From: Halobacillus shinanisalinarum
GTDB lineage: Bacteria > Bacillota > Bacilli > Bacillales > Halobacillaceae
Direction of reading: 5' to 3'
Assembly: GCF_022919835.1 (NCBI RefSeq)
Contig: NZ_CP095074.1
Span: 3,267,501 to 3,331,500, forward strand
Length of the DNA stretch: 64,000 nt
A model generated the notes under the pieces. That model was not told the DNA's origin. It made no database searches and worked only from the letters and a program-made list of their open reading frames with translations. This document shows positions 44,733 to 52,563 of this stretch, one piece after another. Position 1 is the stretch's first letter, and each line of letters opens with the position of its first letter. The translations under genes were made by a program, and so were the position numbers.

Positions 44733-45638
44733 CTAAATGAGTTCCAAATTGGCTTCAACTGTTTCGAACGATTGGATCAGTCTTCTTGATGCCTTTGTCA
44801 AGTAACGGTTTTTATGCCAAATGATGACTGACTCAGCTTCAATGCTAGCATTTTTTAATTCATAGCTTCGAATGTTTGAAAAAGAAAAGGCGGACAGAGT
44901 GGATTTTGGAATAATGGTGGCTCCAACACCGCTTGCTGTCAATGACAACAGCATCGTGGGATCTGGACACTCACAAATAACAATAGGATCAAAGCCATGA
45001 TTTCGACACTCATCTACGATTAATTCAAATTGTCCGGTACCGCTAATCCGATGAAGAAGCATGAGCGGAATGTCTTGTAAGCTTTCCATTTCCACTTCCT
45101 TGACGTCTGGGGGAAACAGCTCCCAGGATGCAGGGGTAACAAGAACATAAGGTTCAGAAGGAAGCGGAATCATATCGAATTCCTCAAGCTCTATAGGAAG
45201 CCGGACGACGGCCATTTCGATTTCCCGGTTTCGGATACATTCAGCTAGGAAATACGTATCGCCTTCACGAAGCTGATAGGAGAGATTTGGAAAGTCTGTG
45301 CGCATTTGCTGTAACGGTTCTGTTAGAAAGGAGAAGCAGGATTTATTCGAACCTAAATGAAGCGTACCGCTGATTCCTTCGTTCGTTTCCTTAACTTCTG
45401 CTAATGTTTCTTCTATATCATTAAGGATCTTACCAGCTTTCTCATATAAAACTTCACCAGCATTTGTAAGTTCTAACTTGCGGCCTTGTCGGTCGAATAA
45501 CTTCAGTTCCAGTTCATCTTCCATAAGTTTGATTTGCTGACTGAGCGGTGGTTGGGCCATATGAAGCTTTTTCGCCGCCTTCGTTACTTGACCTTCTTCA
45601 GCTACTGTTCGAAAATAACGCAACTGTCTTACATCCAT
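44733..45638 (-). CDS. LysR family regulator, probable regulator of the hpa genes
   Basis: A 301-residue LysR-type regulator with the classical N-terminal HTH (MDVRQLRYFRTVAEEGQVTK, then AAKKLHMAQPPLSQQIKLMEDEL) and an effector-binding domain from about residue 90. It is divergent from hpaE, and the shared upstream region contains a T-N11-A dyad (45684-45702) and a cre box. It probably activates hpaE-hpaB-hpaD in response to an aromatic acid; the effector is not known. It is the only regulator inside the cluster. Confidence 0.88.
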   Translation of the reverse strand: MDVRQLRYFRTVAEEGQVTKAAKKLHMAQPPLSQQIKLMEDELELKLFDRQGRKLELTNAGEVLYEKAGKILNDIEETLAEVKETNEGISGTLHLGSNKSCFSFLTEPLQQMRTDFPNLSYQLREGDTYFLAECIRNREIEMAVVRLPIELEEFDMIPLPSEPYVLVTPASWELFPPDVKEVEMESLQDIPLMLLHRISGTGQFELIVDECRNHGFDPIVICECPDPTMLLSLTASGVGATIIPKSTLSAFSFSNIRSYELKNASIEAESVIIWHKNRYLTKASRRLIQSFETVEANLELI

Positions 45639-45683
45639 GATTTCACTCCATTCTGTTGAGTAGTAAAGGACGCAGGATTACAT

Positions 45684-45702
45684 GTATATGAAAAACATAT
45701 AC
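45684..45702. promoter_or_regulatory. LysR-type operator in the hpaE upstream region
   Basis: GTATATG-AAAAA-CATATAC, a perfect 7-bp inverted repeat that contains the LysR T-N11-A motif. It lies 46 bases from the LysR start and about 148 bases upstream of hpaE. Confidence 0.7.
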
Positions 45703-45776
45703 AAAATAAATTATTTGAATATTTTTAATATACTGAGGGCTGTGATAATTTAAATATACAGAGCTAATTAACTATT

Positions 45777-45790
45777 TGCAAACGCTTTCT
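45777..45790 (+). promoter_or_regulatory. CcpA cre box upstream of hpaE
   Basis: TGCAAACGCTTTCT fits TGNAANCGNWNNCW exactly. A second near match (AGTAAGCGTTATCA at 45820-45833, one mismatch) sits just before the ribosome binding site, where it could block transcription as a roadblock. Confidence 0.75.
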
Positions 45791-45849
45791 GAAATGAAGG
45801 GTTATTTTTTCACTAGTAAAGTAAGCGTTATCAAAAAAGGAGGATTATC

Positions 45850-47370
45850 ATGAGCGATGTAAGTTTAGCAGACATTAATGAGGCAGGAAAAAGAGTTATA
45901 TCCGAGATTCACGATATTCAATTGTATATTGATGGATCGTTCGTGGATGCCGAGAGTAAAGAACAATTTGAAAATGTAAATCCATTTACGAATGAAAAGA
46001 TCAATCAGGTGGCCTCGGGAGACCGGGCGGATATTGAAAAAGCGGTAAAAGCGGCAAGGAAAGCCTTTAAAGGCGAATGGGGAAATCTCCCGCTGAAGGA
46101 ACGCTTGAGCTACATTTATAAGATTGCGGATTTGATTGATGAACATATTGAAGAAATAGCCCCGTTAGAATCCTTTGACACGGGCCTGCCGGTGAGCCAA
46201 ACCAAAAAAATGGTGGCACGAGCAGCTCAGAACTTCAGATTCTATGCTGAAATGGTATCAAGTCGACTAGTAGGGGATGCCTACCAGGTTGATGATCAAT
46301 TTCTAAATTACACGATCCATAAGCCAGTTGGAATTGCCGGGTTAATTACACCGTGGAACGCGCCGTTTATGCTGGAAACATGGAAGATTGCCCCGGCTTT
46401 AGCAACAGGAAATACGGTGGTGTTGAAGCCAGCAGAGTGGTCGCCGCTGACAGCAAATCGTTTAGCCGAAATCATTGATAAAGCTGGTCTCCCTGATGGG
46501 GTATTCAATGTCGTTCATGGCTATGGAGAAAAGGCGGGGGCTTCCTTAGTTGCTCATGAAGATGTTGAGTTGATTTCATTCACAGGTGAAACGACCACAG
46601 GGTCAGAAATCATGAAAAATGGTGCCGACTCATTAAAACAATTTTCCATGGAGTTAGGCGGCAAGTCACCGATTATTGTCTTTGAAGATGCTGATATGGA
46701 ACGCGCACTAGACGCTTGTACGTGGGGGATCTTCTCATTCAACGGGGAACGCTGCACAGCAAACTCAAGGTTATATATCCATGAAGATGTGGCAGAGGAC
46801 TTCATTTTGAAGCTAAAAGATCGGGTTCAGAACATTGTGGTGGGTGATCCAATGAAAGAAGACACGCAGGTCGGCCCACTTATTCACACCGATCACTATG
46901 AAAATGTGAAAAATTACTTAGACATAGCGGAACAAGAAGGATGCCAGGTAATTAGTGGAACAGTTCCTGACGAATTTAGCCGCGGCAATTTTATTGCACC
47001 GACATTATTGTTAAACGCGACCAACTCGATGCAAGTCATTCAGGAGGAAATATTCGGCCCAGTCATTGCTGTAATGACATTTAAAGATGAAGAAGAGGTT
47101 ATCGAAAAGGCCAATGATGTCCGTTATGGATTAGCCGGTTATGTGTGGACGAAAGACCTTCAGCGTGGGCACCGAGTAGCGCAAGCTGTTGATTCAGGAA
47201 TGTTATGGATCAACTCACAAAATGTCCGTGATTTACGCACACCATTTGGAGGGTCTAAGCATAGCGGAATCGGTCGTGAAGGCGGTCATTACGCATTTGA
47301 ATTTTACACAGAAGTCCAGATCATTCATGTGGCGTTGGGAGATCACCGCATCCCTCAATTTGGAAAATAA
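45850..47370 (+). CDS. hpaE: 5-carboxymethyl-2-hydroxymuconate semialdehyde dehydrogenase HpaE
   Basis: A 506-residue aldehyde dehydrogenase of the HpaE/HpcC type. Visible: GLITPWNAPFMLETWKIAPALATG near residue 165, the cofactor block ISFTGETTTG near 243, the Glu in MELGGKSPIIVFEDAD near 268, and the catalytic Cys in FNGERCTANSRLYIH near 302. The start has AAGGAGG. First gene of the right-hand hpa operon, with hpaB and hpaD following closely. It oxidises the ring-cleavage semialdehyde to the tricarboxylate-level intermediate handled by HpaF. Confidence 0.9.
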   Translation: MSDVSLADINEAGKRVISEIHDIQLYIDGSFVDAESKEQFENVNPFTNEKINQVASGDRADIEKAVKAARKAFKGEWGNLPLKERLSYIYKIADLIDEHIEEIAPLESFDTGLPVSQTKKMVARAAQNFRFYAEMVSSRLVGDAYQVDDQFLNYTIHKPVGIAGLITPWNAPFMLETWKIAPALATGNTVVLKPAEWSPLTANRLAEIIDKAGLPDGVFNVVHGYGEKAGASLVAHEDVELISFTGETTTGSEIMKNGADSLKQFSMELGGKSPIIVFEDADMERALDACTWGIFSFNGERCTANSRLYIHEDVAEDFILKLKDRVQNIVVGDPMKEDTQVGPLIHTDHYENVKNYLDIAEQEGCQVISGTVPDEFSRGNFIAPTLLLNATNSMQVIQEEIFGPVIAVMTFKDEEEVIEKANDVRYGLAGYVWTKDLQRGHRVAQAVDSGMLWINSQNVRDLRTPFGGSKHSGIGREGGHYAFEFYTEVQIIHVALGDHRIPQFGK

Positions 47371-47400
47371 ATCATTGTAACAACCAAGGAGGAATCGATT

Positions 47401-48876
47401 ATGCCTGCAAAGACAGGAGCGCAGTATAAAGAGAAGTTAAAAAATGCAAAAAATAATATTTACATTCATGGCGAGCGTGTTGAGGATCCTACGACACATC
47501 CCGCTTTTAAAAATGTCATCCAATCAATGGCAGACTTGTACGACCTTCAGTATGAAAAGCCTGATAAGATGCTCTACACTTCACCCCAGACAGGCGACCA
47601 AGTAGGAATGACCTTTTTTCGTCCAGAGACGATTGATGATCTCGTCAAACGAAGAGAAGCGATTCAGGAATGGGCGCGGCTTTCCGGTGGATTGTTGGGG
47701 CGTTCGCCTGACTATTTGAATGCTGAAGTGATGGCAATGGGTGTGGCTAACGATCTATTTGGTGAAGATGATCCAATGTTTGCAGAAAATGCCAGGAACT
47801 ATTATGACTATGCGCGTGAGAATGATATCAGCTTGACACACACGCTGATTCACCCGCAAGTCAACAGACAAAAGGCTCAACATGAACAAGATGATGCCAA
47901 TGTTGCCCTTCACCTCGTTGAGAAACGATCAGATGGCATCATTGTTGATGGTGCACGTTTACTTGCGACACAGGGTGGGATTACAGATGAAATCCTTGTT
48001 TTCCCATCTACGGTGAAAAAAGCTGGAGAACAAGATGATCCGTATTCCTTAGCCTTCGTCGTTCCAAATAACACGCCTGGACTCAAATACATTAGCCGTG
48101 AATCGTTTGATTATGGCAAAAACAATTGGGACCATCCGCTAAGCAGCCGCTTTGAAGAAGGAGATGCCATTGTTTATTTTGACAACGTATTTGTCCCTTG
48201 GGAAAAAGTATTTGTTTGTGGAAACTCTTCCATCTGTAACCGGACGTTCCTTGAAACCAATGCCGTCGTGCATATGTCCCACCAAGTTGTAGCCAAAAAC
48301 ATTGTGAAAACGGAATTCTTACTGGGCGTGGTGCTAAGCCTAATGGATTCCATCGGGATTGATAAATTCCAGCATGTTCAAGATAAAGGTACAGAAATCA
48401 TGCTTACGTTAGAAACGATGAAGTCACACTTATTTAAAGCAGAACACAATGCCAAACTCGACAAGTGGGGGACGATGACACCGGATTTTGAAGCATTGAA
48501 TGCAGCAAGAAACTGGTATCCAAGAATATACCCTCGCTTAGTAGAAATCTTGCGCATCCTCGGAGCTTCAGGGTTAATGGGGATTCCTACAGAAGCAGAT
48601 TTCCATCATGAAGAAATCGGGCCGCTAGTAAACCGCGCGCTGCAATCTAAGAATCTAGAAGGTTATGAACGTGTGAAACTATTCCGCTTAGCCTGGGACT
48701 TAACAATGAGTGCTTTTGGCAGCAGACAAATGCATTATGAATATTACTTCTTCGGCGATCCTGTCAAAATGGGCATGACGTATTTTGAACAATTCAATAA
48801 AGAGCCATATAAGGATTATATCCAGGACTTTTTGAAAAAAGTAAAGGCTCCAAAGCCTAATTATACAAACGTATAA
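47401..48876 (+). CDS. hpaB: 4-hydroxyphenylacetate 3-monooxygenase, oxygenase component HpaB
   Basis: A 491-residue FADH2-dependent monooxygenase of the HpaB family. The start MPAKTGAQYKEKLKNAKNNIYIHGERVED, the ATQGGITDEILVFPS block and the FDNVFVPWEKVFVCG segment are typical. It hydroxylates 4-hydroxyphenylacetate to 3,4-dihydroxyphenylacetate with reduced FAD from HpaC. It follows hpaE by 30 bases with AAGGAGG and precedes hpaD closely. Length matches HpaB enzymes. Confidence 0.93.
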   Translation: MPAKTGAQYKEKLKNAKNNIYIHGERVEDPTTHPAFKNVIQSMADLYDLQYEKPDKMLYTSPQTGDQVGMTFFRPETIDDLVKRREAIQEWARLSGGLLGRSPDYLNAEVMAMGVANDLFGEDDPMFAENARNYYDYARENDISLTHTLIHPQVNRQKAQHEQDDANVALHLVEKRSDGIIVDGARLLATQGGITDEILVFPSTVKKAGEQDDPYSLAFVVPNNTPGLKYISRESFDYGKNNWDHPLSSRFEEGDAIVYFDNVFVPWEKVFVCGNSSICNRTFLETNAVVHMSHQVVAKNIVKTEFLLGVVLSLMDSIGIDKFQHVQDKGTEIMLTLETMKSHLFKAEHNAKLDKWGTMTPDFEALNAARNWYPRIYPRLVEILRILGASGLMGIPTEADFHHEEIGPLVNRALQSKNLEGYERVKLFRLAWDLTMSAFGSRQMHYEYYFFGDPVKMGMTYFEQFNKEPYKDYIQDFLKKVKAPKPNYTNV

Positions 48877-48888
48877 GGAGTGAGAGGG

Positions 48889-49869
48889 ATGAACTTTGAT
48901 ATTATCCGTGCCGGAAGGGCCGTTTTACATGTAACTGATTTAGAGAGATCAAGAGCTTTCTACGAGGCTCTTGGCTTTATAGAAACAGCGTCAGATAGTG
49001 AACAAATTTTCCTTAGAGGACTTGAGGAACACAACCACCACAGTCTGTTATTGAAGAAAAAAGAAACACCTGTAGTTGAAGCGATCAGTTACAAAGTGAA
49101 ATCAGAAGAGGACTTGGACCGACTAGCTGCCTTTTTTGAAAAACAAGGGACTGATGTGAAATGGATGGAAAAGGGTACTCAAGAGGCCATAGGAAGATCA
49201 TTAAGAATTCAAGATGTATCTGGCTTGCCGGTTGAGTATTATGCGGAAATGGAGCCAGCCGAACGCATGATTCAACAATACCACTATCATAAGGGTGCAA
49301 AAGTCCAAAGAATTGATCACTTTAACTGCATGGTTCCGGATGTCGAGAAAGCTTATGATTATTACATTGATCAGTTGGGCTTCGCTTGTTCAGAATATAC
49401 GGCCGGCGAGGAAGACAAAATCTGGGCAGCCTGGCTTCACCGTAAACCAAGTGTCCATGACGTTGCTTATATGAACGGTTTTGGTCCGCGATTGCACCAT
49501 GTAGGCTTTTGGCTGAAGGATCCGATGAATTTAATTGACGGCTGTGATGTGCTGGCATCGATGGGCTATGGAGCTGCCATTGAGCGGGGGCCTGGACGCC
49601 ATGGGTTATCGAATGCCCTGTTCCTTTATTTGAGAGATCCAGATGGCCACCGTATCGAACTGTATAACGGGGACTATTTAACAAGTGATCCAGACTTTAA
49701 ACCTATCCGTTGGGACTTAGATGATCCGATGCGCCAAACGTTCTGGGGACATGAAGCTCCTGACAGCTGGTTTGAAGAAGCATCAGAGGTACTGGATGTT
49801 CATACAAACGAGAAAGTTGAAGGCATGGAACCTAAGTTGAAAAAACGCAAACCAACGTTTGTAACTTAA
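48889..49869 (+). CDS. hpaD: 3,4-dihydroxyphenylacetate 2,3-dioxygenase HpaD
   Basis: A roughly 326-residue type I extradiol dioxygenase with two VOC modules. Metal ligands are visible in the second module: His in RIDHFNCMVPD near 145, His in RLHHVGFWL near 204 and Glu in GHRIELYNGDY near 257, the usual 2-His-1-carboxylate set for Fe(II) or Mn(II). ATG 48889 is preferred because AAGGAG is 8 bases upstream. It cleaves homoprotocatechuate to the muconic semialdehyde used by HpaE. Confidence 0.93.
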   Translation: MNFDIIRAGRAVLHVTDLERSRAFYEALGFIETASDSEQIFLRGLEEHNHHSLLLKKKETPVVEAISYKVKSEEDLDRLAAFFEKQGTDVKWMEKGTQEAIGRSLRIQDVSGLPVEYYAEMEPAERMIQQYHYHKGAKVQRIDHFNCMVPDVEKAYDYYIDQLGFACSEYTAGEEDKIWAAWLHRKPSVHDVAYMNGFGPRLHHVGFWLKDPMNLIDGCDVLASMGYGAAIERGPGRHGLSNALFLYLRDPDGHRIELYNGDYLTSDPDFKPIRWDLDDPMRQTFWGHEAPDSWFEEASEVLDVHTNEKVEGMEPKLKKRKPTFVT

Positions 49870-49888
49870 TTGATGTGTAAAAGTGTGT

Positions 49889-50030
49889 GTTCAAAAAGTT
49901 GGCGAATGAGAAACAAGAAGTTCGAGGCGCGAACGTTTTGAGGACCACAGCGTATGCCTTTCATACGTGAGGACCGGAAAAACCGAGCAACGAAGAAATT
50001 CGCCGTTTATCATTTGATGACTTTTTGAAC
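49889..50030. repeat. Palindromic repeat element between hpaD and hpaC
   Basis: A 142-bp element bounded by the inverted repeat GTTCAAAAAGT / ACTTTTTGAAC. The interior has GCGTATGCCTTTCATACG and GAGGACC direct repeats, and the sequence TTGGCGAATGAGAAAC is mirrored near the other end (CGCCGTTTATCATTTGATG). I recognise this type as a dispersed, non-coding Bacillaceae element. Its insertion separates hpaD from hpaC without breaking a gene. Confidence 0.7.
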
Positions 50031-50072
50031 ATCCTCAAAAAGATGGAAAGATAATAAATGAATGAGGTGATT

Positions 50073-50534
50073 ATGGTGGACGATCGTATGTTCAGAACAG
50101 CAATGGGAAAATTTGCAACAGGGGTGACCGTTATTGCGTCAGAAGTAAATGGTGATGTTCACGGGATGACGGCAAATGCGTTTATGTCCGTCTCCCTTGA
50201 CCCAAAGCTCATCCTTATTTCAGTAGACGGAAAGGCAAGAATGAATGAGGTCATCAAGCAGTCAGGAAAATTCACGGTCAATATTTTGTCAGGAGATCAA
50301 AAGGAAATGTCGATGATTTTTGCAGGGCAGATTAAAGAAGACAAAGATGTTGAATTCGAAACCTTTGAAGGGCTTCCAGTCATTGAAAACTCCCTTGTCA
50401 GTCTAGCTTGTGATGTATATCAAGTTCAGGATGCCGGCGATCATACTTTATTTATTGGAGAAGTGTTGAACCTGAATGTAAAAGACGGTGAACCACTCGC
50501 TTTTTATGAAGGAAAGTATAAGCAAATGACCTAA
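50073..50534 (+). CDS. hpaC: Flavin reductase HpaC
   Basis: A roughly 153-residue flavin reductase-like (FMN-binding split barrel) protein. The block FRTAMGKFATGVTVIASEVNG near the start and HGMTANAFMSVSLDPKLILISVD are typical of HpaC. It supplies reduced FAD to HpaB. GAGG lies 5 bases before ATG 50073 and 8 before GTG 50076, so either is likely the start; ATG 50058 is less well placed. It begins the last segment of the cluster, followed by a flavin-cofactor gene. Confidence 0.88.
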   Translation: MVDDRMFRTAMGKFATGVTVIASEVNGDVHGMTANAFMSVSLDPKLILISVDGKARMNEVIKQSGKFTVNILSGDQKEMSMIFAGQIKEDKDVEFETFEGLPVIENSLVSLACDVYQVQDAGDHTLFIGEVLNLNVKDGEPLAFYEGKYKQMT

Positions 50535-50555
50535 TACTTGAGGAGGTGGGGCAAG

Positions 50556-51434
50556 ATGCGGACGATTCAGATTGATTACCCAATTTCAAAATCCATACAA
50601 ACGGACAGCGAACGATGTGTGATGGCTTTAGGATTTTTTGACGGCGTACATTTGGGACATCAGAAAATAATTAAAACAGCTAAAAAGCTTGCAGATGAAA
50701 AGAATCTCATGCTTGCTGTTATGACCTTTTCGCAGCACCCCTCCTCTGTGATTAAAAAAGGTAAAGTGATCACTAATTATATCACTCCACTATCGGAGAA
50801 AACAGAAGTGTTTGAACAGCTCGGTGTCGATCTATTATATGTCATTGATTTTACTAAAGAGGTTGCTAAAATCCCTCATGATCAATTTGTTGACGATTAC
50901 CTATGTGGTTTGAACTGCGAACATGTTGTGGCCGGCTTTGATTATAAATATGGCTTCAAAGGTAAAGGTGACATGGAACAGTTACCGATAGATAGTGCGG
51001 GACGATTTGGAGTCACAACGGCAGCGAAACTTGAAAAACACGAGCAGAAGGTGAGTTCCACGTTACTGCGGGAGTTAATTTCATCTGGAAGGGTGGAGCA
51101 GATCCAGGAGTACTTGGGGAGAAGTTACGAAATATCCGCTGAAATGAAGGGGCGGGGAAGAACGTGCACGATTTATTTTGACCCTGACTACTACCTTCCT
51201 TGTCCTGGACACTATGAAGTAACCATTATTAGGAAAAATATGTTGCAATCAAAAGGAATCTGTGAAGTGAAATCCGTCCAACATCCAGGCCAGCTACAGG
51301 TCACGCTGTTTAATGATCAGCTGTTTAATGATCATGCTAAAGTGCAGCTGCAATGGAATAACTTCATAGCTGACTTTGAAATGGATGCTTTCCATGCTCA
51401 AAGTGACTTTCGTGAGTTGGAAATGAGTATCTGA
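50556..51434 (+). CDS. RibF-like FAD synthetase with a degenerate riboflavin-kinase domain
   Basis: A roughly 292-residue protein. The N-terminal half is an FAD synthetase nucleotidyltransferase domain with LGFFDGVHLGHQKII near residue 27, HPSSV near 64, VAGFDYKYGFKGKGD near 124 and VSSTLLRELI near 165. The C-terminal half aligns with riboflavin kinase only weakly: the expected GxPTAN signature is replaced by GRTCTIYFDPDYYLP. So it probably makes FAD from FMN but no longer phosphorylates riboflavin. ATG 50556 follows AGGAGGTGGGG. The position directly after hpaC suggests FAD supply to HpaB/HpaC. Confidence 0.82.
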   Translation: MRTIQIDYPISKSIQTDSERCVMALGFFDGVHLGHQKIIKTAKKLADEKNLMLAVMTFSQHPSSVIKKGKVITNYITPLSEKTEVFEQLGVDLLYVIDFTKEVAKIPHDQFVDDYLCGLNCEHVVAGFDYKYGFKGKGDMEQLPIDSAGRFGVTTAAKLEKHEQKVSSTLLRELISSGRVEQIQEYLGRSYEISAEMKGRGRTCTIYFDPDYYLPCPGHYEVTIIRKNMLQSKGICEVKSVQHPGQLQVTLFNDQLFNDHAKVQLQWNNFIADFEMDAFHAQSDFRELEMSI

Positions 51435-51467
51435 TGTTTTTTATAGAATAGTAGAGGAGGAATAGAC

Positions 51468-52388
51468 ATGGTACAAGATTATAATGAGGTAAAGTCAAGA
51501 TTAAGAGGTTCGGTTACTCCGGTTATCACACCATTTAAAGCAAATTCAGACGTAGATTATGATACATTGTCGCAATTGATTGAGTTCCAATTGGAAAATG
51601 GAACACACGCGATTTCGGTAACGGGAACTTCAGGGGAACCAAGTTCATTGACAGAAGAAGAAAGAGTACAAGTTATGAAAACAGCTTATACGACCATTAA
51701 TGGTAGAGTTCCATTCGTACCCGGCACAGGGTCAACCAACCACGACGAAACAATGCGTCTAACAAAAAAAGCCGAAGAAATGGGCGCTGACGCGGCCTTA
51801 GTTATTGTTCCTTATTATAATAAGCCGAATCAACAAGCCTTGTATAAGCATTTTAAAACAGTTGCCGACTCTGTTGATATCCCGATTATCATCTACAATA
51901 TCCCTGGTCGTACAGCGCAGAATCTGCATGTCGATACACTTGCACAGTTAAGCAGGGATTGTCCGAATGTTATTGGCGTTAAAGAATCGAACAAGGACTT
52001 CGAACACGTCAATCGAGTGCTGCAGAAATGCGGTAGAGACTTCCTGCTATTTTCCGGAATTGAACTGCTTTGCTATCCAATGCTGACGATTGGCGGAGTT
52101 GGCTCCGTCAGTGCAACAGCCAATGTGCTCCCAGGAAAAGTGGCCCAAATGCATGATGCCTGGTTTGATGGGGATGTCGAGACCGCTCAAAAACTTCACT
52201 ATGAGCTGATGGAGCTTAACGATGTTCTCTTTAAAGATACGAACCCTGCCCCTGTAAAAGCGGCACTCGGCATGATGGGCAAAATTGAGCCACATCTAAG
52301 GCTTCCAATGGACCTCCCATCCGAAGCGCTCCAAAATGAGATTCGTGAAACCTTGAATAAATATGGTATCACTCTGCAACTAGTCTAA
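51468..52388 (+). CDS. hpaI: DapA-family aldolase, probable 2,4-dihydroxyhept-2-ene-1,7-dioate aldolase
   Basis: A 306-residue class I aldolase of the DHDPS/N-acetylneuraminate lyase family. Visible: GTSGEPSSLTEEER near residue 54 (DapA has GTTGE), the catalytic Tyr in VPYYNKPN near 143, IYNIPGRTAQN near 148 and the Schiff-base Lys in VIGVKESNKD near 172. A DapA subgroup in hpa clusters of Oceanobacillus and Thermus has been proposed to act as HpaI, because HpaI's substrate differs from DapA's open-chain product only by an amino group. I assign it so by context. It ends the cluster before a strong terminator. Confidence 0.78.
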   Translation: MVQDYNEVKSRLRGSVTPVITPFKANSDVDYDTLSQLIEFQLENGTHAISVTGTSGEPSSLTEEERVQVMKTAYTTINGRVPFVPGTGSTNHDETMRLTKKAEEMGADAALVIVPYYNKPNQQALYKHFKTVADSVDIPIIIYNIPGRTAQNLHVDTLAQLSRDCPNVIGVKESNKDFEHVNRVLQKCGRDFLLFSGIELLCYPMLTIGGVGSVSATANVLPGKVAQMHDAWFDGDVETAQKLHYELMELNDVLFKDTNPAPVKAALGMMGKIEPHLRLPMDLPSEALQNEIRETLNKYGITLQLV

Positions 52389-52390
52389 TA

Positions 52391-52434
52391 AAAAAGGGTC
52401 TACTTCAAATGAAAGTTTGAAGTAGACCTTTTTT
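52391..52434 (+). terminator. Terminator of the hpa operon
   Basis: Stem AAAAAGGGTCTACTTCAAA / TTTGAAGTAGACCTTTTTT directly after the aldolase stop codon, with a run of Ts. Confidence 0.9.
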
Positions 52435-52563
52435 AATTGGAGTTAAGTTTTCGAAAGTTAATTATTTTTACAGGGGAAATGCCTTGTCTAATTCATAGAA
52501 CCATGTAGACGATTTGATTTCAAATAGTATATGCTTAAAATATATAGGAAAGGAGCGGGGAAA

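Noticed and set aside
51468..52388. Ordinary lysine-pathway DapA
   Set aside because: It ends a 4-hydroxyphenylacetate cluster, has GTSGE in place of GTTGE, and no lysine or diaminopimelate genes are near; context favours an HpaI role, though sequence alone does not exclude DapA.
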